From a bacterium (GTDB taxonomy: Bacteria; Auribacterota; Auribacteria; Auribacterales; Auribacteraceae): a stretch of 64,000 nt of DNA. The notes below the pieces were generated by a model. It searched no databases. It saw only the letters and a list, made by a program, of their open reading frames with translations, and had not been told where the DNA came from. The DNA lies in contig JACKPL010000008.1 in assembly GCA_024233545.1 (NCBI GenBank), forward strand, positions 1 through 64,000, read 5' to 3'. The position numbers and the translations under genes are program-made. Shown piece by piece: positions 26,591 to 36,002 of the stretch (position 1 is its first letter; every line of letters begins with the position of its first letter).

Positions 26591-28156
26591 ATGGCGAATA
26601 ACCTCATTCGAATAGCATTTATCGCCCCCTATTTCGGTATTGGCGGTATTGAAAGAACCTTTTTGACAATTGCGGAGAATTTAGCTCAAAAAGGGTATGT
26701 GTTCTATTTTATTAACTTGGGAAATGCCCTTTTTCAAAAACGGTTTAAAGATGCAGGAGAGTGTTTTTACTCACCCGATTATAACGAAGTGATACGCTTT
26801 TTGAAGGATAAACAGATTGATATCGTTCAGACGGCATGCTGTGACGAAGGCAATTATCTTGCATATCTTGCCGGAGTATCTCGCATTATCGAACGCCCAG
26901 ATGGATTATCAACCGCATTTCTAACAGATAAAATTCCTGTCGACTGTGTTGTTGCATCAACAGAGAGTGTATTTAAAAAAGCGCAGGGAATGTATCCTGA
27001 AAAACAGGTGGCATGTATTTATAACGGCGTTGATTTATCGGTATTTGCGCCTCAAAAAAAGACATCCGCCCTTCAAAAAAAGTTAGGTATATGCAAGAAT
27101 GATGTAATCATCGGGTATTGCGGCAGATTGGCGGAACCAAAATGTTTAGAACGTCTTATTGACGTTTTTTGCCATTTATGCGATTCCCATCAATCGGTTA
27201 AACTGCTTATTGTCGGCGATGAATTCCCGACAGGAAACGGATATAAAAAACGCCTTGAAGAATATGTACACGCATTAGGAATACAAAAAAGGGTTATTTT
27301 TGCCGGCAGTTATGAGAATCCTGCGGAAGTGATAAACTTATTTTCTATTGCAGTCAATTGTTCCGGTTCATATAAACTTCCTGATGGAACATATGAAACG
27401 GAAGGCATTCCGAATGCAGTTATGGAAGCAATGGCTGTGGGGATTCCTGTTGTGGCGACTGATTCTGGGGATACACATCTACTCGTAAAAAATTCTTGCA
27501 ATGGGTTTCTGGTCGATGTTCAAAATTGGACGCAATTTGCTGAAAAACTGATGTTTTTACTCGGGAATCCGTCTATTCGCCATGAAATGGGAATTGTAAG
27601 CCGCCAGATTGTCCTCCAAAAGTTTTCCAAAGAAAAAATGCTGTGTGCTTATGAACAGTTGTATCGCGATGTGTTATCAAGGGATTGGAGTGGGCGATAC
27701 CCGAATACTCGAAAAAAAATCGGCAATCATTTTCTTAGCAATCAGTTTTCTTGGGAGAAATTGTCACAGAAACGGAATAAAATTCTAGTGATTCGATCAG
27801 GAAATGAAAGCCTATTCGAGTGGACAGTGAAAAAGATTCAGAGAACCATTGTAGAGGGAGAACTCCATGTTCTTTGTCATGAAAAGCATTACAATGATGT
27901 AAGTTCGTATTCAGGAATAGCGAGTATTCTTTCTTATAGTTCTTCGGCACTGTTTAATCCTGATTTGATGCGTGATACTATCGAAGAGTTAAAAATAATG
28001 TCATTCGAGTTTGTTTTTGTTCTATTCAATGACTTGTTAGGGAGAGGATACGAACAGGTTATTGAACTAAGCCGACGTTCGCGAATATCGTCAATAATTG
28101 TAGTAAACAGTTTACGAAAGGCATATTGTTATTCTTTAGACAACACACTGTGCTAA
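26591..28156 (+). CDS. Glycosyltransferase family 4 protein
   Basis: A ~521-residue GT-B enzyme transcribed against its neighbours. The N-terminal domain starts FIAPYFGIGGIERTFLTIAENLAQKGY. The donor-binding domain has VIIGYCGRLAEPKCLERLIDVF, VKLLIVGDEF and EGIPNAVMEAMAVGIPVVATDSGDTHLLV, the E-x7-E-type motif. About 140 extra residues follow the GT domain (KILVIRSGNESLFEWT) and look like a small second domain. I prefer ATG 26591 (GAGGA 11 bases upstream) over GTG 26582. It ends inside the 3' end of the opposing gene, overlapping by 21 bases. Confidence 0.85.
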   Translation: MANNLIRIAFIAPYFGIGGIERTFLTIAENLAQKGYVFYFINLGNALFQKRFKDAGECFYSPDYNEVIRFLKDKQIDIVQTACCDEGNYLAYLAGVSRIIERPDGLSTAFLTDKIPVDCVVASTESVFKKAQGMYPEKQVACIYNGVDLSVFAPQKKTSALQKKLGICKNDVIIGYCGRLAEPKCLERLIDVFCHLCDSHQSVKLLIVGDEFPTGNGYKKRLEEYVHALGIQKRVIFAGSYENPAEVINLFSIAVNCSGSYKLPDGTYETEGIPNAVMEAMAVGIPVVATDSGDTHLLVKNSCNGFLVDVQNWTQFAEKLMFLLGNPSIRHEMGIVSRQIVLQKFSKEKMLCAYEQLYRDVLSRDWSGRYPNTRKKIGNHFLSNQFSWEKLSQKRNKILVIRSGNESLFEWTVKKIQRTIVEGELHVLCHEKHYNDVSSYSGIASILSYSSSALFNPDLMRDTIEELKIMSFEFVFVLFNDLLGRGYEQVIELSRRSRISSIIVVNSLRKAYCYSLDNTLC

Positions 28157-29608
28157 TGCGGTTTTTGCCGCTTGATGGTCCGGTACCAATTCGAGGGTAT
28201 GCCGGAAGAGTGATTCAGCTCTATGCGGTTCGTTAAACCAGCGTAGGCTTATTTCTCCTAAATGATATAGTGCGGATGCATATTGAGAAAGGTGTATATA
28301 GTTTTTCCCTTTGCTTATGACAAAAAGGAAATGTTTTTCTGCCGCAGAATAGTTACCCGCCTTTTGTTGAAGTGATCCTATGAGATAGTGAATAAGGTAT
28401 AAATCTTTATTTTCAGGTACGGTAAAATAAAGTCCTGTTTTAAGCATGGTGTGTGCGTTATCGGTGTCATCGAGGAGAATGTAATATCGCGCCGCTTCAT
28501 GACAAAGCGATTGTTTGAGCAGGGTGTTTTGTAATGGATGAATGAATGTTGTATATAAATAATCAGCATTTTTTTTATCATGAAAGATCATATGGAAGAT
28601 ATGCATGCGTAATCCCCAATCGATTATAGTGGATTTTAAGCTGTTAGATTCAAATGCTGTTTGGCTTATAAAAGCATCTGCGTATACTTCATTCCATGGT
28701 GCTGATTCAATAAGAAAAATTGAAGCAAGCGAAATGACTTCCTGTTCAATTTTAGTGGGGATTGGTTTTGTGATATATTCTATAATATAATGCATTGCAA
28801 TCTCTTGTGCATGCCGAAGAGTATCGGAAAATGCAGTATAGATATGAGCAGGTATAACTTTCAAAGCATTGAAAACAGTTTGATTCGGATGTTTTTTCAG
28901 AAAATGAAGAAGAGAGACAGCAGTTTTTTGAGAACGGGCAATCTGTTCGTCAAGTTCTGCTGTTCGATAATGAAGCCCAACAGCATCGGGAATAAAATGA
29001 AACGAGAATCCGGCGTTTTGAAGGTTGTATGCAAATTCAATATCTTCCATTCCATAGTTGATAAAATTCTCATCAAAAAGCAGTTTATCTTGATATATAT
29101 CCTTTTTTTTGATTGAGAAATGAGCCCCAGTAAAATCGGTAAACGAAAGATTGCTCTTATCGAGAGAAGTATCAAATTCAAACCATCTTGCATACCGGGT
29201 GAAGTTATTTTGTTTTATTTCAGGATGCCATCGAACCGAACCGAGGCAAACAGTTTTTCCTTTTTGGCTATGCTGTTCAGCATGAAGGCGCACAGTGTTT
29301 TTTTGCGGTATAATATCGGAATCAAGAAAGAGAAGAATCGATCCTGATGCATGCAGAATACCTGTATTTCGTGCGGCGGATCGCCCTTTGTTATAAGGGT
29401 GCCGAATGATTTTCGTGCAAAGAAACGAGTGTAACGGAATGAACTTATGGGCTTCAATTGGGCCATGGTCGTCTATAATAATGATTTCAAGCAAGTGATG
29501 CGGATAGTCTTGAGCTTCCAATGCAGAATATGTTTTGGTCAAGATTTCCTGTTCTGCGTATGTTGGTAAGATAATGCTTATTTTAAGATATTTACTTGGT
29601 TGATTCAT
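28136..29608 (-). CDS. Glycosyltransferase family 2 with C-terminal TPR-like region
   Basis: A 490-residue GT-A enzyme. The catalytic domain has ISIILPTYAEQEILTKTYSAL, a DDH motif (IIIDDHGP), GRSAARNTGI, FLDSDIIP (DXD metal site) and INYGMEDIEFAYNL (acceptor-side ED motif). Residues ~330-490 form TPR-like helices (KHFLFVISKGKNYIHLSQYASALYHLGEISLRWF). It likely acts at the cytoplasmic membrane face adding sugars to a lipid-linked glycan. A 32-base gap separates it from the gene upstream on the same strand. Confidence 0.87.
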   Translation of the reverse strand: MNQPSKYLKISIILPTYAEQEILTKTYSALEAQDYPHHLLEIIIIDDHGPIEAHKFIPLHSFLCTKIIRHPYNKGRSAARNTGILHASGSILLFLDSDIIPQKNTVRLHAEQHSQKGKTVCLGSVRWHPEIKQNNFTRYARWFEFDTSLDKSNLSFTDFTGAHFSIKKKDIYQDKLLFDENFINYGMEDIEFAYNLQNAGFSFHFIPDAVGLHYRTAELDEQIARSQKTAVSLLHFLKKHPNQTVFNALKVIPAHIYTAFSDTLRHAQEIAMHYIIEYITKPIPTKIEQEVISLASIFLIESAPWNEVYADAFISQTAFESNSLKSTIIDWGLRMHIFHMIFHDKKNADYLYTTFIHPLQNTLLKQSLCHEAARYYILLDDTDNAHTMLKTGLYFTVPENKDLYLIHYLIGSLQQKAGNYSAAEKHFLFVISKGKNYIHLSQYASALYHLGEISLRWFNEPHRAESLFRHTLELVPDHQAAKTALAQCVV

Positions 29609-29640
29609 TATGGTGCTCGATTTTCAGCTAATAATTTTTT

Positions 29641-31401
29641 TTAATACAGTGTGAAATTTTTTAAATATTTATCTTCAAGCGGATTAAAAAATTTTTTTAA
29701 TGAAAAAGTACTTATATCAGATTTTTGTTCATTAAAACTGATGATTTTTGAGCAAAGCGATGGTGAATCAAAAAATCTTTGTTCGATGGATGGATCCTCC
29801 TGAGGGTTCATATCTAATTTACCCATTCCGCAAAAGCAGATTGTGGGAATCTCTTTAAGCATTGCTTTAATACAAAAATCGCTACAAGAGATGATCAGAA
29901 TGGATATATAGTTAAGAAAATCATCAATGGAGCCAGTGAAAAAAGAGATGTTTTCATGTTTGAGTGCAATAAAATCTTCGATTATCGCGTCATTATCTTT
30001 TGAAGGATGAAGCATTATAAGAAAATTGTGGTTTGGCAGTTGTTGTGAGCTTTCGAGTATAACATCGAATAACTCTCTATTAGTGCTGTTATTTTTTGAA
30101 AATAATACGCCGCATGTGTTAGCGCTATGATGACAAAAATTTTGCTTTTCTGATGATAAGGGCGCGTAGCGCAAAGTGCATCCTTCGAGAACTTTTACTG
30201 TAGGTTCCCATCCTTTTTTAAGGGCGTTATAAGAATTTTTGCCGCATGTCACGATTGTGTCAGGATATGGCATATTCAACAATTCATCAGATGTGGGGGT
30301 ATAGCCGAGCATAAATTGTGGGGCCGGTGTATGTTGAAAACCAATGATTTTTGTTTGAGGGAAAAATGTTCTTAACGCGCGAATGCATACTTTTTCCCAT
30401 GGATGGTTTTCAAAGGGATATATAAACCGTTCAATCTTTACATTTCTTTTTTTCAAATTCTTGAAGAAGTAATACAGCGACAAATAAGAACTGTTACCCG
30501 GATTGGAAAATTCTTGTTTTTGTTGTTTGTTCAGCAAACTGGTAATATCGTATTCGTCAAATTGAATATTTTTGTAGCGAGTTATATGTAACAATGGCAG
30601 TAATGCCGCCGATAGAATATCTTTAAATGTTTGCCAATCTTCAGGGAAAAGAATATTAGAGAAATGATGTGCTAAATTCTCTTTGAGCAATTTATGACCA
30701 GCGCAGTTCTCTGTATATCCCATGTAGAAAATAGGTGAATCCTCTAACGACAGGTATTCTTCGAGCATGCCGCAGTATGTTTCAAATGGATTTTCATCGT
30801 GCAATGCGCCGTCATTGAACCATATGCCTATGAGAGTAATTGGTGTTTGGGGTAAGAGTCTGTTTACTTTTTCTTTCTTCTGCAGTTGTTGTACAACATA
30901 TTTGGTACGCTCGTATAATGCCGTAAGATAAGAGGTTTCGTTTATTTTATTATTTACCTCTACATCAAAGAATTGCATTGATGAGTTACATTTTTTTTCG
31001 ATTATTTTGAATATCTCAGCAGATTCAATAATAATAAGCAATGGTTCATCTGCGCTTTTGATTAGAGAATCAATGGTTAAAAGAAGAAAAAGTTCATTCA
31101 TCAATTGGCATGTTTTGGCATTCCTATTTGATAGTTCTGTTGTCCAGTGGGTTAAATGCACGTATTTTTTGGATAAAGAGGCGAGGAAATTATTTACTTT
31201 TATTTTGTGTATTTGAGAAATTTCATAAAAAAGTTTGTTAATAGTAAATTGTTCAATATTGTAAGGATGCAGTTGTTTCGCTATTTGAAGCGTATGCTGA
31301 TAATTTGTACCGACATATATCCATTTTTTCGGTTTTACTTTCAACAACGAAAATGGTACAGGGTTTTTTAAACAAATTGTATGCATGATACTAACCCGCA
31401 T
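29641..31401 (-). CDS. Large surface-carbohydrate biosynthesis protein, putative GT-B type
   Basis: A 586-residue protein without a firmly recognised family. The C-terminal half has a GT-B-like pattern seen in capsule and teichoic-acid-type transferases: KIIGFQHTPAPQFM, then DTIVTCGKNSYNALKK, FLIMLHPSKDND and IISCSDFCIKAMLKEIPTICF. The N-terminal half resembles the surface-carbohydrate proteins first noted in Leptospira O-antigen loci (TLIGIWFNDGALHDENPF...). The start is unclear: ATG 31401, or the ATG five codons in, and neither has a good ribosome site. Context places it in the polysaccharide operon. Confidence 0.65.
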   Translation of the reverse strand: MRVSIMHTICLKNPVPFSLLKVKPKKWIYVGTNYQHTLQIAKQLHPYNIEQFTINKLFYEISQIHKIKVNNFLASLSKKYVHLTHWTTELSNRNAKTCQLMNELFLLLTIDSLIKSADEPLLIIIESAEIFKIIEKKCNSSMQFFDVEVNNKINETSYLTALYERTKYVVQQLQKKEKVNRLLPQTPITLIGIWFNDGALHDENPFETYCGMLEEYLSLEDSPIFYMGYTENCAGHKLLKENLAHHFSNILFPEDWQTFKDILSAALLPLLHITRYKNIQFDEYDITSLLNKQQKQEFSNPGNSSYLSLYYFFKNLKKRNVKIERFIYPFENHPWEKVCIRALRTFFPQTKIIGFQHTPAPQFMLGYTPTSDELLNMPYPDTIVTCGKNSYNALKKGWEPTVKVLEGCTLRYAPLSSEKQNFCHHSANTCGVLFSKNNSTNRELFDVILESSQQLPNHNFLIMLHPSKDNDAIIEDFIALKHENISFFTGSIDDFLNYISILIISCSDFCIKAMLKEIPTICFCGMGKLDMNPQEDPSIEQRFFDSPSLCSKIISFNEQKSDISTFSLKKFFNPLEDKYLKNFTLY

Positions 31402-31705
31402 TTATAATTAAAGTATTGTTGATCGGAAAGCAATTTCTCTTATTCAAATTCAAATCTCATGTCAAACGTTGTAATGTTTAAATATCCGTCATTTTGATTG
31501 TGCGGTCTGAGATTTTATACATTTTAGAAACAGGAATATCCATTCTAGTGCGCTTTTCTTATGCAATTATTTTGTGCATTAGCAAAAGAACAAGTTGTAT
31601 TCCAGTTTTATGAACGGAAGTAAATTTATGAATACAATAGCGGAAGAAACATCATTCTTGTATATTAAAATGAGACTGGCAAGAGCTTTTGAAGTTGGAA
31701 TAATC
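31402..31705. other. Gene-free remnant between two polysaccharide genes
   Basis: There is no supportable gene in these 304 bases. On the minus strand a short stretch reads NITTFDMRFEFE before a stop, which looks like the tail of a lost coding sequence, so this is probably decayed operon DNA. Confidence 0.4.
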
Positions 31706-32300
31706 TTATCGGCTTCTTTTTAGAAATGACGGTATATCAACACTGCTTACTACCTGTGACAATGTGTACTCTTCGGGATTAACGCGGATATCAGCGAGTT
31801 GTTGGTATGTCAAATTTACCGGCATTTTACACACGATATCATATACATCAAGTTGCCTATCATAGATAAAGCCGCATTCCTGTACAGTTTGGATTGCTGT
31901 GCGGGGAGATTCGTTTCTTCTTCGAGTTCTTCAAAAAGTTTCTCTTTGTAGTTTAGTGTTCCATCAGGGTTGGTATTAAGCGTATCAAGATGCCCTGAGG
32001 GAACGAGTTCATAAAACCGGGATAATGTGCCACTTTATTTGAACGCTGAGCAAAAGCGTGTGTTCACTACCTTCAATGGAGCTCAAAATAATACCGCTTA
32101 TGCCTAATGCTTGTATAGGAGTTTTAGTGATGGGTGTTTGCGCGATATATAGAAATATTTATATTCAACGTGGTTACAATAAATAGTCAGTTCATCGTTA
32201 TGAAAAGTGAATTTTTGAGGTTTAAGATGGTTCCGTTATACACGTTTCCTGCTTTTACCAGCGGATCGTTATCCCAATACTTACAAAGTATATCTGATGT
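31706..32300 (-). pseudogene. Decayed NUDIX-type hydrolase
   Basis: Three minus-strand frames together spell a NUDIX protein. The pieces are LVKAGNVYNGTILNL, then ELTIYCNHVEYKYFYISR, then QALGISGIILSSIEGSEH, then FYELVPSGHLDTLNTNPDG with KLFEELEEET (the NUDIX box region), then ECGFIYDRQLDVYDIVCKM up to a stop at 31706. NUDIX proteins of this style accompany nonulosonate and nucleotide-sugar operons, fitting the NeuB and HAD genes just upstream. At least two indels break it. The left boundary with the HAD gene is approximate and overlaps it. Confidence 0.6.
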
Positions 32301-33010
32301 AAAACAAAAGTATCAATTTTATTATAAATATATAATTTTACGTTACTTGATTTTATAATATCATTTAATAAATTCATATATAGTCTCATCACTGAAAAAA
32401 TATCTTTTAAAGATGTAATATAAGGAACGGTGTATTTCTTTTCCTGATTGTTTCTCACAATGTGTATTGCTGATAGCCCTGCTTTTTTAGCCGATTGAAT
32501 TCCATTATGCGAATCTTCAACTACTAATACTTCTTCAGGTTTTGCGGCAGTTTTCTCAAGAGTGAGTAAATAAATCTCCGGATCGGGTTTTCCGTGTAAA
32601 ACATCATCGGCAAATATACAGTGTTTAAAGTAGGTTTGCCAAGAATTATGCTCAATAAATTTTTCAACGTATGCGCGGTGTGATGAAGTTGATAATGCAA
32701 TCAAGAAACCGAGTTTTTTGAGCACTTTCAATGTTGGTTCAGAGTCGGCAAATGGTGTGATTTTCGATGTATAAGCATGTTTTATAAGCGAATCATAATG
32801 TGCGTATAAATATTTTTTATCTTCTTTGAGTGAATGGTTTTTATATAAAATATCAATTATTTCTTTAAGAGATGGCCCGTTGATGGTTGAAAATTCTTCC
32901 GGTGATGCGGGGCAATCAAAAAAGTTCAGAAATTCTGCATATGCATTGTATAAATGCGGAATGCTGTTAACAAGTGTTCCGTCAAAATCAAAAAAAATCC
33001 ATTTAAGCAT
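32255..33010 (-). CDS. HAD-superfamily sugar phosphatase-like protein
   Basis: A 251-residue HAD hydrolase. Motif I is FFDFDGTLVNS (nucleophile Asp8, acid Asp10), motif II IALSTSSHRAY, the Lys of motif III is in GKPDPEIY, and motif IV is VVEDSHNGIQSAKKAG. This is the beta-phosphoglucomutase/Gph group with a helical cap. I chose ATG 33010, which overlaps the neuB-like stop by eight bases. The long preceding frame lies inside that gene. The last ~30 residues (NVKLYIYNKIDTFVLHQ) do not look HAD-like and run into NUDIX remnant DNA. Next to a NeuB enzyme it may dephosphorylate the 9-phosphate product. Confidence 0.85.
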   Translation of the reverse strand: MLKWIFFDFDGTLVNSIPHLYNAYAEFLNFFDCPASPEEFSTINGPSLKEIIDILYKNHSLKEDKKYLYAHYDSLIKHAYTSKITPFADSEPTLKVLKKLGFLIALSTSSHRAYVEKFIEHNSWQTYFKHCIFADDVLHGKPDPEIYLLTLEKTAAKPEEVLVVEDSHNGIQSAKKAGLSAIHIVRNNQEKKYTVPYITSLKDIFSVMRLYMNLLNDIIKSSNVKLYIYNKIDTFVLHQIYFVSIGITIRW

Positions 33011-34040
33011 AATCGTTTTTTTGGATTCCTTCTCCGGCGGCAATAGTTCTGCTTGCTTTTTTTCCTTCAATTTCAAATAAATGGCGAGGATGAATTCCTT
33101 TCTTTTGTTTTCCGGGGCGCAGGATTGAAATGTTGAGATTTTCCTGAAGAACATCACCGGGCTGGATAGGTTTTATAGCCTGTATTCCACGCTGAGCGTA
33201 TTCATAAAGTTCAAGTTCTACATTAAAAATATTTTTTGTGCAACATCCTAATGTAAGCTCTGTTTCTCTTATTGATTTAATCATTAGTTTTAATTCTTCT
33301 GCGGTTATGGCAAACGAATGGTCTGGTCCGGGCAACGCATTATGCAAAGTGAAATGCTTTTCAATAATCGATGCGCCAAGCGAAACAGCGGTAATTGGGC
33401 CTATAATTGGGTCTCTGCTGTGATCGGAAAAGCCGATTGGAACTTCAAACTGTTTAATCATTGCAGGAATAACGCGGAGATTCAGTGATTCCAAGGGCGC
33501 AGGGTATTTTGCTATACAATGCATAAGAGAAAGTTCTTTTCCACCGACGGAGTAAAAAAAATCGACTGCCCACTGAATATCTTTTGGCGTGGATGCACCT
33601 GTTGAAAGAATCAATGGTTTTGCTGTTTGAGCGATATATTCGATCAACCGCATGTGCGTAATTTCATATGATGCTATTTTGTGAATCGAAACAAATGGAT
33701 CGATTGCCTGAGCATCATTGATAGAAAACGGCGTTGACATAAATTGAATACCGTTTTTTTTACAATAAGCCGCAAGTTCGGGTATCATTTCATACGGCAT
33801 CGATAAATCTTTGAATATATCATAAATGGATTCGGTAATACCGGACTCCGAGAGATAATCTGACTCTCCGGCGTTTGGAACATATACTGTTTCCGGGCGG
33901 TAGGTTTGGAATTTGATAGCATCTGCCTGTGCATCAACTGCGGCGTCAATAAGGGTGAACGCCATTTTTAGGTCACGCCGGTAGTGTCCCATGCGCCAGT
34001 TTGAACCTGCTTCAGCTATGATAAATGTTTTCGCGTTCAT
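33003..34040 (-). CDS. NeuB/SpsE-family nonulosonate (sialic-acid-like) synthase
   Basis: A 345-residue enzyme condensing phosphoenolpyruvate with an amino-sugar. The N-terminal barrel has FIIAEAGSNWRMGH, AIKFQTYRPETVY, FMSTPFSINDA, KIASYEITHMRLI, LILSTGAST and IGFSDHSRDP, all NeuB signatures. The C-terminal antifreeze-like SAF domain (YAQRGIQAIKPIQPGDVL, LRPGKQKKGIHP) completes it. The product could be a neuraminic, pseudaminic or legionaminic type acid, or an SpsE-type spore-coat-like sugar. The motifs cannot choose between them. It overlaps the genes on both sides. Confidence 0.93.
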   Translation of the reverse strand: MNAKTFIIAEAGSNWRMGHYRRDLKMAFTLIDAAVDAQADAIKFQTYRPETVYVPNAGESDYLSESGITESIYDIFKDLSMPYEMIPELAAYCKKNGIQFMSTPFSINDAQAIDPFVSIHKIASYEITHMRLIEYIAQTAKPLILSTGASTPKDIQWAVDFFYSVGGKELSLMHCIAKYPAPLESLNLRVIPAMIKQFEVPIGFSDHSRDPIIGPITAVSLGASIIEKHFTLHNALPGPDHSFAITAEELKLMIKSIRETELTLGCCTKNIFNVELELYEYAQRGIQAIKPIQPGDVLQENLNISILRPGKQKKGIHPRHLFEIEGKKASRTIAAGEGIQKNDYA

Positions 34041-34686
34041 ATTGTAGTGCCTTTTGGTTAAGCAGTTGGGTTCGAATCTTGTTTATGGCGTGTATTGCGC
34101 ATTGAGGGTAGTGCGGAACAAGTTCTTTTTTGAGACGTGATATCGCTTCTTCAAGCGTTTCGTTTTCTTTAATGTGAGCAAGGTGATTATATTCGTGTAG
34201 GATTGTTCCGCTGTCGTATTCTTCATCCATAATATGTGTAGTAATGGTAACGTAATCCAATCCGTCGCACAGCATTCTTTTGATTGGTTCAAGCCCTTTA
34301 TATTCAGGAAGTTTTCCGCGGTGCAGATTGATGTCGGCGATGCGCGATTTACCGAGAATGTGCGCTGGAACAAGGAATTTCCAGTTTAAGCTGATTAAAT
34401 AATCATATTCGGGAATTGAATCGATTCGATACATTGTCTTTGCATCTTTAACGTAGTCTATAATAAATAGCGGTATGCTATGCTTTTGTGCTATGCGTTG
34501 ATAAGCCGTAAATAATGGGCGCTGGCCTCGCAAAGGGTCTTCGCTGGAAGGGAGCAGTGAATGAGTAAAAATTCCCTGAACCGCAAATGAAGGGTGAGCA
34601 ATGAGGTATTCCAGCAGGGCTATTCCCGGCTCTCGAGCCGCAAGGCATACTACTTTGATGATATCCGAACTAGTATTGCCGTACAT
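34012..34686 (-). CDS. Sugar N-formyltransferase-like protein
   Basis: A 224-residue protein of the formyltransferase (Met-tRNA formyltransferase-like) fold: VVCLAAREPGIALLEYL at the N-terminus, then DYLISLNWKFLVP, then INLHRGKLPEYKGLEPIK, carrying the Asn/His of the catalytic loop, then THIMDEEYDSGTILHEY with the catalytic Asp region. It lacks the tRNA-binding C-terminal domain of Fmt, so it probably formylates an amino-sugar. It sits between a UDP-sugar dehydratase and a NeuB enzyme, overlapping both by 17-29 bases, so translation is coupled. Confidence 0.82.
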   Translation of the reverse strand: MYGNTSSDIIKVVCLAAREPGIALLEYLIAHPSFAVQGIFTHSLLPSSEDPLRGQRPLFTAYQRIAQKHSIPLFIIDYVKDAKTMYRIDSIPEYDYLISLNWKFLVPAHILGKSRIADINLHRGKLPEYKGLEPIKRMLCDGLDYVTITTHIMDEEYDSGTILHEYNHLAHIKENETLEEAISRLKKELVPHYPQCAIHAINKIRTQLLNQKALQYERENIYHS

Positions 34687-35749
34687 AAAAGGTGGTTTGG
34701 TTTAGTTTTTTTGTAGGTGAAAAACGTGGAAGCGTTTGCTGTATGCTCTGTTCTTCTGAAAAATCATGTTGTAATAAAATATTTCGCAGTTCGGATACGG
34801 TGAGCCAATGGGTATTGGTGTTGCTGTAATATCCGTAATCTTCAGGTAATGATTTACTGATATCCCATGTATGAGAAGGTGATGTACACCATTGATATTC
34901 AGGGAGAATGACGTAAAAATCATCATACTCAAGTTTAGGGCTTGCATCTTCGCGAGCGATGAGAGCTTCATGCAGTTTTTCGCCGGGCCGCTTTTTTGTT
35001 GGTTTGAGTTCACAATTTGGACCGATGGCATTTGCTAAATCAACAATTTTCATACTGGGGATTTTTGGGATAAAAATTTCTCCGCCTTGGGTCATCGCAA
35101 GGCATTTGAGTACAAAACGTGCGGCTTGTTCGAGAGTAATCCAAAATCGGGTCATGCGCAAATCGGTGATGGGTAAAACCCCTGTCGGGACGAGCGACCG
35201 GAAGAATGGTATAACACTGCCGCGGCTTCCCATGACATTGCCGTAACGGACAACACTAAACACGGTATCGACCATGCCGGAGTATATGTTGCCTGAAATA
35301 AAAACTTTATCACTGCATAATTTTGTCGCACCATATAAGTTGATTGGATTGACTGCTTTGTCTGTGCTGATTCCGATGACTTTTTTGACCTTGTTGTCGA
35401 TGGCGGCATCTATGATATTTTTTGCACCGAGAATGTTTGTTTGGATAACTTCAAAAGGATTTGCCTCAGCAGTATCGACTTGTTTCATCGCCGCCGCATG
35501 AATAACGTAGTCTACACCGTGAAAAGCGCGGTCTAACCGCTCTTTATTGCGCACATCGCCAATGTAATAACGCATTGACGGATATAATTCCGGAGGATAA
35601 AGCCTTCGTAATTCAGATTGCTTCAGTTCATCTCGGCTGAAAATAATTATCCGGCGCGGATTATATTCATTCAACAGTAAATCAACGAGCTTTTTCCCCA
35701 AAGAACCGGTACCGCCAGTAATAAGTATGCTGGCATTTGTCAGGTCCAT
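34670..35749 (-). CDS. UDP-N-acetylglucosamine 4,6-dehydratase-like enzyme (PseB/CapD/FlaA1 type)
   Basis: A 359-residue short-chain dehydrogenase-like dehydratase. The NAD motif GGTGSLG is at residues 12-18. It is followed by IIIFSRDELKQSELRR (FlaA1 group), VIHAAAMKQVD and the active-site MKQVDTAEANPFE, then LYGATKLCSDK with the usual Lys. This is the inverting PseB-like subgroup, which starts pseudaminic-acid-type pathways. GGAGGAAC lies seven bases before ATG 35749, so I use this start rather than an upstream ATG at 35785. It is the first gene of the minus-strand polysaccharide operon. Confidence 0.9.
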   Translation of the reverse strand: MDLTNASILITGGTGSLGKKLVDLLLNEYNPRRIIIFSRDELKQSELRRLYPPELYPSMRYYIGDVRNKERLDRAFHGVDYVIHAAAMKQVDTAEANPFEVIQTNILGAKNIIDAAIDNKVKKVIGISTDKAVNPINLYGATKLCSDKVFISGNIYSGMVDTVFSVVRYGNVMGSRGSVIPFFRSLVPTGVLPITDLRMTRFWITLEQAARFVLKCLAMTQGGEIFIPKIPSMKIVDLANAIGPNCELKPTKKRPGEKLHEALIAREDASPKLEYDDFYVILPEYQWCTSPSHTWDISKSLPEDYGYYSNTNTHWLTVSELRNILLQHDFSEEQSIQQTLPRFSPTKKLNQTTFYVRQY

Positions 35750-35917
35750 AAGTTCCTCCGAACGTTTCAAGTGATGTTTTCTCATTGTTTGAGCAAATAA
35801 GCAAGTTCTATTCCATCATGTAACGGCGTTTTGTTTTGCTTGTGGAAAGAGAGTTTCTATACTGATGTAGTGAATTGCAACAGTATTTCTTTAACAAAAA
35901 TGATGCAGTAAAATACA

Positions 35918-35947
35918 TTGAGTGAATGAATAATTATTTTGTACAAT
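35918..35947 (+). promoter_or_regulatory. Candidate sigma-70-type promoter for the GT4-acetyltransferase-asnB operon
   Basis: TTGAGT (35918-35923) and TACAAT (35942-35947) are separated by 18 bases, about 50 bases before the ATG at 36003, in the divergent gap between the two polysaccharide operons. Matches are 4/6 and 5/6 to the consensus. Confidence 0.45.
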
Positions 35948-36002
35948 GTTCCGATATAAAGGCATTAGTGAGAGACTATCATTGTGAAGGATATATATAA
36001 AC

